A DNA stretch of 6,314 nucleotides from Acidobacteriota bacterium (lineage in GTDB: Bacteria > Acidobacteriota > Vicinamibacteria > Vicinamibacterales > CAVVIG01). The notes under the pieces are model-generated. The model had not been told where the DNA came from, ran no database searches, and saw nothing but the letters and a program-made list of their open reading frames with translations. Every line of letters starts with the position of its first letter. Position 1 is the stretch's first letter. Shown here one piece after another: positions 1-6,058 of this stretch. The translations under genes and the position numbers were made by a program. Where the stretch lies: positions 1-6,314 of the forward strand of contig QHWL01000159.1 of assembly GCA_003222555.1 (NCBI GenBank). The letters run 5' to 3'.

Positions 1-41
1 GCTATCTATCGTCGCGCGAGCGGCTGATGCGGGTCCGATAA
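1..41 (+). CDS. 3' end of an upstream gene, possibly a DUF58 protein (partial)
   Basis: The third frame reads YLSSRERLMRVR and stops at TAA 39-41. DUF58 proteins, which usually precede BatA/vWA genes in MoxR clusters, commonly end in a short 'YL..R.R' basic tail, so this frame is the best candidate for the end of such a gene. Only 12 codons are visible, and the other frames also end nearby: the first at 25-27 and the second at 164-166. The assignment therefore rests mostly on gene context and a weak C-terminal resemblance. If correct, a gap of 156 bases separates it from the next gene, which is long for a tightly packed operon. Confidence 0.4.
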   Translation, partial: YLSSRERLMRVR

Positions 42-197
42 CAATTGGCATTCAGCCTTCACCCCGAGGCCGAGAGTCTACGCTCGAGGCCGAGGGACAG
101 CGAAGTCCGTGCCAGCGAGCGGCAGCCTTGAGCCAAAGCGCCGGGGGTGGGGCCCCGGCGCCGTGAAAGATGTTGGGGCCCCCGCGAGAATAAGAGA
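42..197 (+). other. Leader/intergenic gap before the BatA/vWA gene
   Basis: This stretch lies between the probable end of the upstream gene and the chosen ATG at 198. It contains two copies of the ten-base word CGAGGCCGAG (65-74 and 85-94, 20 bases apart) and the GC hairpin at 138-161. The second forward frame stays open from base 2 to a stop at 164-166, but its translation is low-complexity Gly/Ala/Arg/Ser-rich and resembles no family I recognise. I see no convincing -35/-10 pair. Confidence 0.5.
138..161 (+). other. Strong 9-bp GC hairpin in the leader
   Basis: GCGCCGGGG (138-146) and CCCCGGCGC (153-161) are perfect reverse complements separated by a 6-base loop, GTGGGG. The right arm is followed by CGTGAAAGATG rather than a run of T, so it does not look like a standard intrinsic terminator. 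It sits 36 bases upstream of the ATG at 198. It could be an mRNA-stability, processing or attenuation element between the upstream gene and the vWA gene, or simply a chance structure in GC-rich DNA. Confidence 0.5.
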
Positions 198-2264
198 ATG
201 TCATTCCTCGCTCCCGCATTCCTCCTCGGCCTTGCCGCGCTGGCGATTCCGGTATTCATTCATCTGATCCAGCGGGAACGCAAGCGCGTCATCGAGTTCC
301 CCTCGCTGATGTTCGTCCGGCGCATTCCGTATCAATCGGTGCGCCGCCGGCGCATCCGTCACTGGCTGCTGCTGATGATGCGCGCGGCCGCGATTCTCAT
401 GATCGTGGCAGCGTTCGCGCGTCCGTTCCTGCGGCAGGCTGCCGCGGCCGCCGCCATCGCGGGCGGCTCGCGCGAAATCGTCATCGTGCTCGATCAATCG
501 GCCAGCATGGGCTTCGGCGACCACTGGCAGCGCGCGCGCGACGCGGCGCACCAGGCCGTCCGCTCTTTGAGCGGCGACGACCGCGGCACGCTCGTGCTCT
601 TTGGCAGAAACGCGGAAGAGAACATGCGCGCCACTCCGGATCGAGTGCGCCTCGACGCAGCCATCGACGCCGCCCGCGTCGGCTCCGACGCCACGCGGTA
701 CGGCCCCGCGCTCAAGCTCGCCGAGAGCATCCTCGTCCGATCGCAGGCTCGGCGCCGCGAGGCAATTGTCATCAGCGATTTCCAGAAAACCGGATGGAGC
801 GGCGCGGAGGACGTCCATTTTCCCGACGGGATGACCCTCACGCCGGTGTCGGTCGCGACGCCCTCCACTGCAAACCTCGCGGTGCCCTCCGTCACGTTTG
901 CACGCGCATCCTTCTCGGGCCAGGAGCGCATCACGGTGACCGCCGGCCTGGCGAACAAAGGCGGCGAGCCGGTGACCGGCGTGCCGGTGACGCTCGACAT
1001 CGACGGCCATCAGATTCAGACGCAGAACGTGAATGTCGGCGGCTCCGCGGCGACGTCGGTCTCGTTCACGCCGTTCACGCTCGCCGAGCCGAACGTGCGC
1101 GGCACGATACGCGCGGGTTCCGATCTGCTGCCGGCCGACAACGTGTTCCATTTCGTGCTCGCGCCCAGCAAGCCCGTGTCGCTGCTCGTCGCCGAGAACG
1201 GCGGCCGTAATGATTCGACGCTGTACTTGTCGAAGGCGCTGGCCATAGGCACCGCCCCGGCGTTCCAAGCTGATGTGATGCCGGTTGAACGCATCACGCC
1301 TGCGCACTTCGACAAGCGGGCCGTCGTCATCCTGAACGACGCGGCATTTCCGCCCGCTGGCGCCGGCGGCGTGTTGAAACGTTTCGTGGAGCGTGGCGGC
1401 GGCCTGCTCGTCGTAGTCGGCGAACGTACCACCTGGCCGACCAGCGAGGCTGAGCTGCTGCCGGGACGTTTCGGCGCGCAGGTCGACCGAGCGTCGGGCC
1501 GGGGCGGCACGATCGGATTTCTCGACTACAGCCACCCCGTGTTCGAGGTGTTCAAGGCGCCGCGAAGCGGTGATTTTTCGGGCGCCCGCATCTTCCGGTA
1601 CCGCTCGCTCGAGATCGGCCCGACCGACCGCGTCCTCGCCCGGTTCGACGACGGCGCGGTTGCGGCTGCGGAACGAAAACTGGGCGCGGGCCGCGTCATC
1701 GTGTGGACCTCGACGCTCGACGACTCGTGGAGCGATCTCGCCGTCAAACCGGTGTTTCTCCCGCTCGTCCATCAGCTCGTGAAATACCTCGGGCAGTACG
1801 AGCCAGCCGCGTCGTGGTTCACCGTCGGACAAGTGCTCGACCTCTCGACACGTTTGAAAAATCGCACGGAGCGGGTCGTGGTCACGCCGTCCAACCGGCG
1901 CATCACTCAGTCCGCCGGCGCGCCCGGGCTGCTCGAGCTGGACGAACAAGGCGTCTACGAGATCCGCACGGCGGGCGCCAGCGGGGGGCGCCCCGAAGCG
2001 ATCGCGGTCAACCTCGACCCGCCCGAATCGGACCTGACGCCGCTCGATCCCCGCGAGCTCGTGGCAGCCGTCACCGGCCAGGCGACGCCCAGCGTGGCAC
2101 AAGCGCCGGGACCGTCCGCGCCGGGCGAGGTCAGCGTCGTCGATGAGAGGGAAGCCGAACGCCGTCAGGCCATCTGGTGGTATCTCCTGATGGCTGGCGT
2201 ACTCATTTTGGCGGCCGAAACCGTGATCTCTAACCGATTGTCCCGTCGCGAAAAATTTCTGTAA
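198..2264 (+). CDS. BatA-type membrane-anchored vWA-domain protein
   Basis: Predicted inner-membrane protein of 688 residues. The N-terminus matches the BatA double-anchor domain (aerotolerance-regulator N-terminal family, TIGR02226-like): MSFLAPAFLLGLAALAIP is the first membrane segment (about 5-23), a basic loop containing EFPSLMF follows, and the second membrane segment is about 56-75. A von Willebrand A domain follows (about 92-215) with a complete MIDAS: DxSxS at D99/S101/S103, T166 and D194. Next come an Ig/CARDB-like beta region (about 225-320) and a class-I glutamine-amidotransferase-like fold (about 325-560). The latter cannot be catalytic by the usual mechanism, because the whole protein has no cysteine. 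A final membrane helix lies at about 659-677. I chose ATG 198 over the upstream GTG at 147 because the canonical BatA start begins there and the 17 extra residues are basic and atypical; the ribosome site (AAGAGA, adjacent) is weak. Related proteins act with MoxR ATPases and DUF58 proteins in envelope integrity or stress tolerance. The exact substrate is unknown. Confidence 0.9.
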   Translation: MSFLAPAFLLGLAALAIPVFIHLIQRERKRVIEFPSLMFVRRIPYQSVRRRRIRHWLLLMMRAAAILMIVAAFARPFLRQAAAAAAIAGGSREIVIVLDQSASMGFGDHWQRARDAAHQAVRSLSGDDRGTLVLFGRNAEENMRATPDRVRLDAAIDAARVGSDATRYGPALKLAESILVRSQARRREAIVISDFQKTGWSGAEDVHFPDGMTLTPVSVATPSTANLAVPSVTFARASFSGQERITVTAGLANKGGEPVTGVPVTLDIDGHQIQTQNVNVGGSAATSVSFTPFTLAEPNVRGTIRAGSDLLPADNVFHFVLAPSKPVSLLVAENGGRNDSTLYLSKALAIGTAPAFQADVMPVERITPAHFDKRAVVILNDAAFPPAGAGGVLKRFVERGGGLLVVVGERTTWPTSEAELLPGRFGAQVDRASGRGGTIGFLDYSHPVFEVFKAPRSGDFSGARIFRYRSLEIGPTDRVLARFDDGAVAAAERKLGAGRVIVWTSTLDDSWSDLAVKPVFLPLVHQLVKYLGQYEPAASWFTVGQVLDLSTRLKNRTERVVVTPSNRRITQSAGAPGLLELDEQGVYEIRTAGASGGRPEAIAVNLDPPESDLTPLDPRELVAAVTGQATPSVAQAPGPSAPGEVSVVDEREAERRQAIWWYLLMAGVLILAAETVISNRLSRREKFL

Positions 2265-2295
2265 GCGCCGCATCCGGTGTAATCTTTTCAGTGGT

Positions 2296-2304
2296 GGGAG
2301 GAGG
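2296..2304 (+). promoter_or_regulatory. Ribosome binding site of the DUF4175-type gene
   Basis: GGGAGGAGG contains a perfect AGGAGG core (2299-2304) placed 7 bases before the ATG at 2312. It decides the start: the in-frame GTG at 2291 would put the Shine-Dalgarno inside the gene. The strength of the site suggests this gene has its own robust translation initiation rather than relying on coupling to the vWA gene, which ends 47 bases before the ATG. Confidence 0.85.
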
Positions 2305-2311
2305 ACCCCCA

Positions 2312-5300
2312 ATGCCTCACGACAGTCGTGCCCTACTTCTGGACGTCATCCGCGGCGTCCGCAACCGCTGGCGCCTGCGCCTCGCGCTTCGCGGCGCCGT
2401 CATCGTCCTGGCGGGCACGGCTACGGCGCTCCTGCTGTCGGCACGGGGGCTGGAAGCTCTCCGGTTCAGCTTCTACTCCATCGTCGCGTTTCGGATCGCC
2501 GCCGTTGGGGTATTCGGCGGTCTGGTTGCGTATTGGCTCATCCGCCCTCTGCTCCGCCGCGTCTCGGCGACGCAGGTGGCGCTGTATCTGGAAGAGTGCG
2601 ACCCATCGCTCGAGGCGGCGATTCTGAGCGCCGTCGAAGCGTCTTCCGAATCCAATCCCGCGCATTCGCAGCAACTCGTCGAACAGCTCGTCGAGCAGGC
2701 CATCGAACAGTGTCGCGCCATCGATCACGGGCGCACGATCGAGCGCGCGGGCGTCCGGCGTCACCTGGCGACGCTGGCGGCCGTGACAGCGGCGGCGGTC
2801 TTGCTCGTCATTCTGGGACCCGCCTACCTGCGGCACGGGCTGTCCGCGCTTCTGGTCATTTCGCGCAGCGCCGAGGCGTCGAGCCCATACAAGATCGACG
2901 TGCGCCCGGGCAATACCAGCGTGCCCCGCGGATCCGATCAGGCGGTGAGCGCGCGCCTTGTCGGCTTCAAGTCGAAAGAAGCCACGCTGATGATGCGCAC
3001 GTCGCCGGGCGCGGCGTTCGAGCGCGTCCCGCTCGTGCCCGGCACCGACCCGACTGCGTTCGAGGGCATGCTGTTTCACCTCGATAAGGCGACCGAGTAC
3101 TACGTCGAGTCGAACGGCGTGAATTCACCCACTTTCTCGATGTCGGTGCTCGACTTGCCGACCGTGAAGCAGCTCGAGCTCGAGTACCGCTACCCTGCCT
3201 ACACGGCGTTGCCGCCGCGGAAAGTGGACACGGGCGGCGACGTCGCGGCGCTACGTGGCACGGAAGTGCTCCTGCGCGTCGTGCCGACGATGGCCACGCC
3301 CGGCGGCAGCATTCTGCTGAACGACTCGGCTTCCTCGGTGCTGACGACGCAGCCGGACGGGTCGCTGACGGGCAGCTTCAAGATCGAGCGTCAGGGCTTC
3401 TACAAGATCGAGCTCACCGGTCCGCACGGCGAAAAGGTGAACGCCTCGCCTCAGTACACGATCGACGTCCTCAACGATCAGGCGCCGTCGGTGTCGTTCG
3501 TCAAGCCGGGGCGCGACACCACCGCGAGCCCGGTGGAAGACCTGTTCGTCGAAGCGCGCGCCGATGACGACTTCGGCGTCAAGCAATTGCAGCTGCACTA
3601 TTCTGTGAACGGCGGGGCGGAGAAGACCGTGAGTCTCTTCGGCGGCGCCAAGCCGCTCACCGAGGTTTCCGCCGGCCACACGATTTATCTCGAGGAGCTC
3701 GGACTCAAGCCGGGCGACTTCGTTTCCTACTACGCGCGCGCCACCGACAACGACGGCGTCCAGGGGCCGAAGACGGCGACGAGCGACATCTACTTCGTGC
3801 AGATCCGTCCGTTCCGCAAGGACTACAAGCCGGCGCAGTCGGCCGGCGGCGGCGGCGGCGGCGGCGGCAACGAGGTCGGCGCCCTCTCACAGCAGCAGCG
3901 CGAGATTGTCGCCGCCACCTTCAACGTCGTCCGCGATCGGCCGAAGATGACGGCCGACAAGTTCCGTGAGAACGTGGTGTTCCTCACGCTGGCCCAGGCC
4001 AAGCTGCGGGAGCAGGTCGAGGAGCTGGTCGGCAAGTTGAATTCACGCCTTCGCGACGCGGATCCCGCGTTCAAGAAAATCGCCGAAGCACTGCCCAAGG
4101 CGGCGGCCGAAATGAAAGCGGCCGAATCGAATCTGAAAGCCCAGCAGCCCAAGGAGGCTTTATCGCCCGAGCAGCGGGCGCTGAAGCTGCTGCAGGACGC
4201 CGAGCAGGAGTACGAAACCCAGGTGGCGGCGAATCGCAATGGCGGGGGCGGGGGCGGCGGTTCGCAGGCGATGGCCGACGACCTGGCGGATCTGTTCGAG
4301 CTCGAGCTCGACAAGCTCGCGAATCAGTACGAGATGCAGCAGCGCGCCGAGCAGCAGAGCGGCGACCAGAAGGTGGACGAGCTCGTCGAGAAGCTGAAGG
4401 AGCTCGCGCGGCGCCAGCAGCAGGAAGCCGAGCGGCAGCGCCGGATGGCGACCTCGGGTCAGGCGTCGGGCAATGGCAGCGCCGGGCAGCGCGCGCTGGC
4501 CGACGAACTGCAGGAAGCCGCGCGCCGGCTGGAACAGCTGACGCGCGAACAACAGCGCCCGGAACTGGCTGACGCCGCCCGCAAGATGCAGGAAGCGGCC
4601 GATGCGATGCGGCAGGCGGCGGCGAACGGATCGAAGGACGGCGGCGCCCAGGCGAACGCGGCGCTCGACAAGCTTCGGGAAGCGCAACAGCGGCTCGAAC
4701 GCAATCAGACGGCGCGCTCCGAGCGCGATATTCAGAGCGCGCTTCGCAAGGCTCAAGAACTTCCGGCCGAGGAGAAGGCGATCGGTTCCGATGTGCAGGG
4801 CCTCGAGCAGTCGGGCGAGCAGCGTCCTGCCCGCGCGGAGGCGCTCGCTCAGCGTAAAGATGCGATGGATGCCAAGGTCGGCGATCTTCAGCAACAGCTC
4901 GAGAAGCTCGCCAACGAGACGCGGCGCGACGAGCGCGACGCGTCGCGCAAGCTGGACGAAGCGGCGGGCACGATTCGCGACAAGAAGGTGCGAGAAAAAA
5001 TCCGCTACTCGAGGGGAATGCTGCAAGGGAGCCCCTCGCAGTACGCGCGGGCGATGGAAGAGGACATCGGCGCGAACCTCGATGCGCTGGAGAAGAAGAT
5101 CGGTGAGGCCGCCGGCGCCCTGGGAAAGGCGTCGAAGCAGGACGCCCTGGCGCGCGCGGCGGAGAAGGCACGTGAGCTCGTCCGCGGGATGGAGTCGCTC
5201 GACGAGCGGATGCGTCAGCGCGCCGAGGGCCGAGGGGATAAAGGTCAGCAGCAAGGCCAACAAGGTCAGCAAGGCCAACAGGGCCAACAAGGTCAGCAGG

Positions 5301-5908
5301 GCCAACAGGGGCAGCAGGGCCAACAAGGCCAACAGGGGCAGCAGGGCCAGCAAGGTCAGCAGGGCCAACAAGGCCAGCAGGGGCAGCAGGGCCAGCAAGG
5401 ACAGCAGGGGCAACAAGGCCAGCAGGGGCAGCAGGGGCAAGGCGGTCAGCAGGGTCAACAGGCTCAGGGATCGAACCGGCCTCCCCAACTGGGAGCGGGC
5501 GGTTACGGCGACGCGCGAAATTTCGGCCCGAACGTGGGTGGGCGATGGACTGGCGAGGACATCCGACAGTTCCGCCGCGAGTTCCGCGAGTGGCAGGGCG
5601 ACGCTGAAGATCTGCGCCGGCAGCTCGAGGCGAGCGGGGTGAACCCGCGCGACCTCGACGCCGTCATGCGCGATCTCCGCACCCTCGACAGCGATCAGGT
5701 CTATGCCGATCCGGCGGGGCTGGAAAAGCTTAAGGCGGCAGCGCTCGAGCGGCTCAAGAAATTCGAGTTCGATTTGAGAAAGCGCGTCGATACGGATCAC
5801 GACGCGCTGTCGCTGTCGGGTTCCGACGAAGTGCCGGCAGGGTTCCGTCAGGCGATCGAGGAGTACTACCGCTCGCTGTCAAACTCATTCTCAAAGAAGT
5901 CCAAGTAG
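2312..5908 (+). CDS. DUF4175-type membrane protein with coiled coil and GQQ repeats
   Basis: Protein of 1198 residues. Membrane segments are predicted at about 24-43, 56-78 and 151-172, which leaves residues 173-1198 outside the cytoplasm by the positive-inside rule. The only two cysteines, C96 and C134, lie in the predicted cytoplasmic loop. Ig-like beta regions span about 190-500, with family-like patches at 290-302 (LEYRYPAYTALPP) and 418-430 (DDDFGVKQLQLHY). After Gly-8 (512-519) comes a long helical, Gln/Glu/Arg/Ala-rich coiled-coil region (about 520-975), interrupted by Gly-7 (644-650). A Gly-Gln-Gln array follows (978-1052), then a charged C-terminal helical domain (about 1053-1198). 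The layout matches DUF4175 proteins and the alphaproteobacterial TIGR02302 family, which also has 2-3 N-terminal membrane helices and Gln/Gly-rich low complexity, but typically has about 850 residues; this one is longer. It lies 47 bases after the vWA gene on the same strand and probably shares its transcript. Biochemical function is unknown; a scaffold or tether in the envelope is inference. Confidence 0.82.
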   Translation: MPHDSRALLLDVIRGVRNRWRLRLALRGAVIVLAGTATALLLSARGLEALRFSFYSIVAFRIAAVGVFGGLVAYWLIRPLLRRVSATQVALYLEECDPSLEAAILSAVEASSESNPAHSQQLVEQLVEQAIEQCRAIDHGRTIERAGVRRHLATLAAVTAAAVLLVILGPAYLRHGLSALLVISRSAEASSPYKIDVRPGNTSVPRGSDQAVSARLVGFKSKEATLMMRTSPGAAFERVPLVPGTDPTAFEGMLFHLDKATEYYVESNGVNSPTFSMSVLDLPTVKQLELEYRYPAYTALPPRKVDTGGDVAALRGTEVLLRVVPTMATPGGSILLNDSASSVLTTQPDGSLTGSFKIERQGFYKIELTGPHGEKVNASPQYTIDVLNDQAPSVSFVKPGRDTTASPVEDLFVEARADDDFGVKQLQLHYSVNGGAEKTVSLFGGAKPLTEVSAGHTIYLEELGLKPGDFVSYYARATDNDGVQGPKTATSDIYFVQIRPFRKDYKPAQSAGGGGGGGGNEVGALSQQQREIVAATFNVVRDRPKMTADKFRENVVFLTLAQAKLREQVEELVGKLNSRLRDADPAFKKIAEALPKAAAEMKAAESNLKAQQPKEALSPEQRALKLLQDAEQEYETQVAANRNGGGGGGGSQAMADDLADLFELELDKLANQYEMQQRAEQQSGDQKVDELVEKLKELARRQQQEAERQRRMATSGQASGNGSAGQRALADELQEAARRLEQLTREQQRPELADAARKMQEAADAMRQAAANGSKDGGAQANAALDKLREAQQRLERNQTARSERDIQSALRKAQELPAEEKAIGSDVQGLEQSGEQRPARAEALAQRKDAMDAKVGDLQQQLEKLANETRRDERDASRKLDEAAGTIRDKKVREKIRYSRGMLQGSPSQYARAMEEDIGANLDALEKKIGEAAGALGKASKQDALARAAEKARELVRGMESLDERMRQRAEGRGDKGQQQGQQGQQGQQGQQGQQGQQGQQGQQGQQGQQGQQGQQGQQGQQGQQGQQGQQGQQGQQGQQGQGGQQGQQAQGSNRPPQLGAGGYGDARNFGPNVGGRWTGEDIRQFRREFREWQGDAEDLRRQLEASGVNPRDLDAVMRDLRTLDSDQVYADPAGLEKLKAAALERLKKFEFDLRKRVDTDHDALSLSGSDEVPAGFRQAIEEYYRSLSNSFSKKSK
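3845..3868 (+). repeat. (GGC)8 microsatellite encoding Gly-8 linker
   Basis: Eight uninterrupted GGC codons encode residues 512-519 of the DUF4175-type protein, at the junction between the Ig-like region and the coiled-coil region. A second glycine linker at 4241-4261 (Gly-7, residues 644-650) uses mixed GGC/GGG/GGT codons and so is less slippage-prone. Triplet gain or loss here would change linker length without shifting the frame. Confidence 0.9.
5243..5467 (+). repeat. 9-bp tandem repeat array encoding (Gly-Gln-Gln)n
   Basis: After an initial GQQQ (5243-5254), twenty consecutive 9-base units (5255-5434) each encode exactly Gly-Gln-Gln. Degenerate units follow (GQ, GGQQ, GQQ, AQ) to 5467. 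In the twenty perfect units, glycine is GGC 11 times, GGG 5, GGT 3 and GGA once, and Gln alternates between CAA and CAG, so all variation falls on third codon positions. Units 10-14 (5336-5380) and 15-19 (5381-5425) form a 45-base tandem duplication with two mismatches. The array links the coiled-coil region to the C-terminal domain of the DUF4175-type protein. Gln/Gly-rich low complexity is a known feature of related proteins; copy number here is specific to this locus. Confidence 0.95.
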
Positions 5909-5921
5909 GTCGCTCGCACTG

Positions 5922-5998
5922 AGACTGCAGATTTCAGATGGCAGATTGCAGATTCGTTGCTGAATTGACAATCAATCAGCATCTGAAATCTGCAGTCT
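5922..5998. repeat. 19-bp perfect inverted repeat with GCAGATT heptamers; possible terminator
   Basis: The arms 5922-5940 and 5980-5998 are perfect 19-base reverse complements (left arm AGACTGCAGATTTCAGATG), separated by a 39-base spacer. The word GCAGATT occurs at 5927, 5941 and 5948, the last two directly adjacent, and its complement AATCTGC at 5988, so several alternative pairings are possible (for example GATTG 5944-5948 with CAATC 5969-5973). It starts 14 bases after the stop codon of the DUF4175-type gene, and the right arm is followed by GCAATTTTC, a short T run. It could therefore end transcription of the operon, though the long spacer is unusual for an intrinsic terminator. AT content is clearly higher than in the flanking genes. 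The look is that of an intergenic interspersed repeat; from memory, similar CAGATT-word repeats recur between genes of some environmental GC-rich bacteria. Confidence 0.8.
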
Positions 5999-6020
5999 GC
6001 AATTTTCGTCGAAGAAGAAT

Positions 6021-6058
6021 CGGGTCGTAGCGCAGCCTGGTAGCGCACCTGCCTTGGG
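6021..6058 (+). pseudogene. 5' half of a tRNA-Pro(UGG) gene, 3' half missing
   Basis: The sequence reads as a canonical bacterial tRNA-Pro 5' half. The acceptor 5' strand is CGGGTCG (6021-6027), followed by TA (positions 8-9). The D stem is GCGC/GCGC (6030-6033 and 6043-6046) around the loop AGCCTGGTA. A26 is followed by anticodon 5' stem CCTGC (6048-6052) and loop CTTGGG with anticodon TGG at 6055-6057 and G37 at 6058. The expected continuation (stem GCAGG, T arm with GGTTCGAATCC, acceptor 3' strand CGACCCG) is absent; GCGAAGACAAACC follows instead. I find no T-loop or matching acceptor 3' strand in the remaining 256 bases. It could be a decayed or recombined tRNA remnant, an insertion or intron boundary whose other side lies beyond the window, or an assembly join. 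Confidence 0.65.

Noticed and set aside
147..197. Upstream GTG start adding 17 residues to the vWA protein
   Set aside because: The extra residues are basic and cysteine-containing, and would precede the canonical BatA N-terminus, which begins exactly at the ATG at 198.
2280..2285. TAATCT as a possible -10 element before the DUF4175-type gene
   Set aside because: No acceptable -35 lies 16-18 bases upstream, and the TG is wrongly spaced for an extended -10. Co-transcription with the vWA gene explains expression.
2291..2311. GTG start seven codons upstream for the DUF4175-type gene
   Set aside because: The perfect AGGAGG at 2299-2304 is spaced correctly for the ATG at 2312, not for the GTG.
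201..2312. Long antisense open frame of about 700 codons opposite the vWA gene
   Set aside because: Its translation is Arg/His/Asp-rich with no recognisable domain, as expected of a GC-rich shadow frame. The + strand frame has a clear BatA/vWA architecture.
4160..5800. Antisense open frame with a leucine-rich 'LLALLPLL' stretch resembling membrane helices
   Set aside because: The leucine pattern is the reverse complement of the GGN-CAR-CAR array, so it is a by-product of the GQQ codons.
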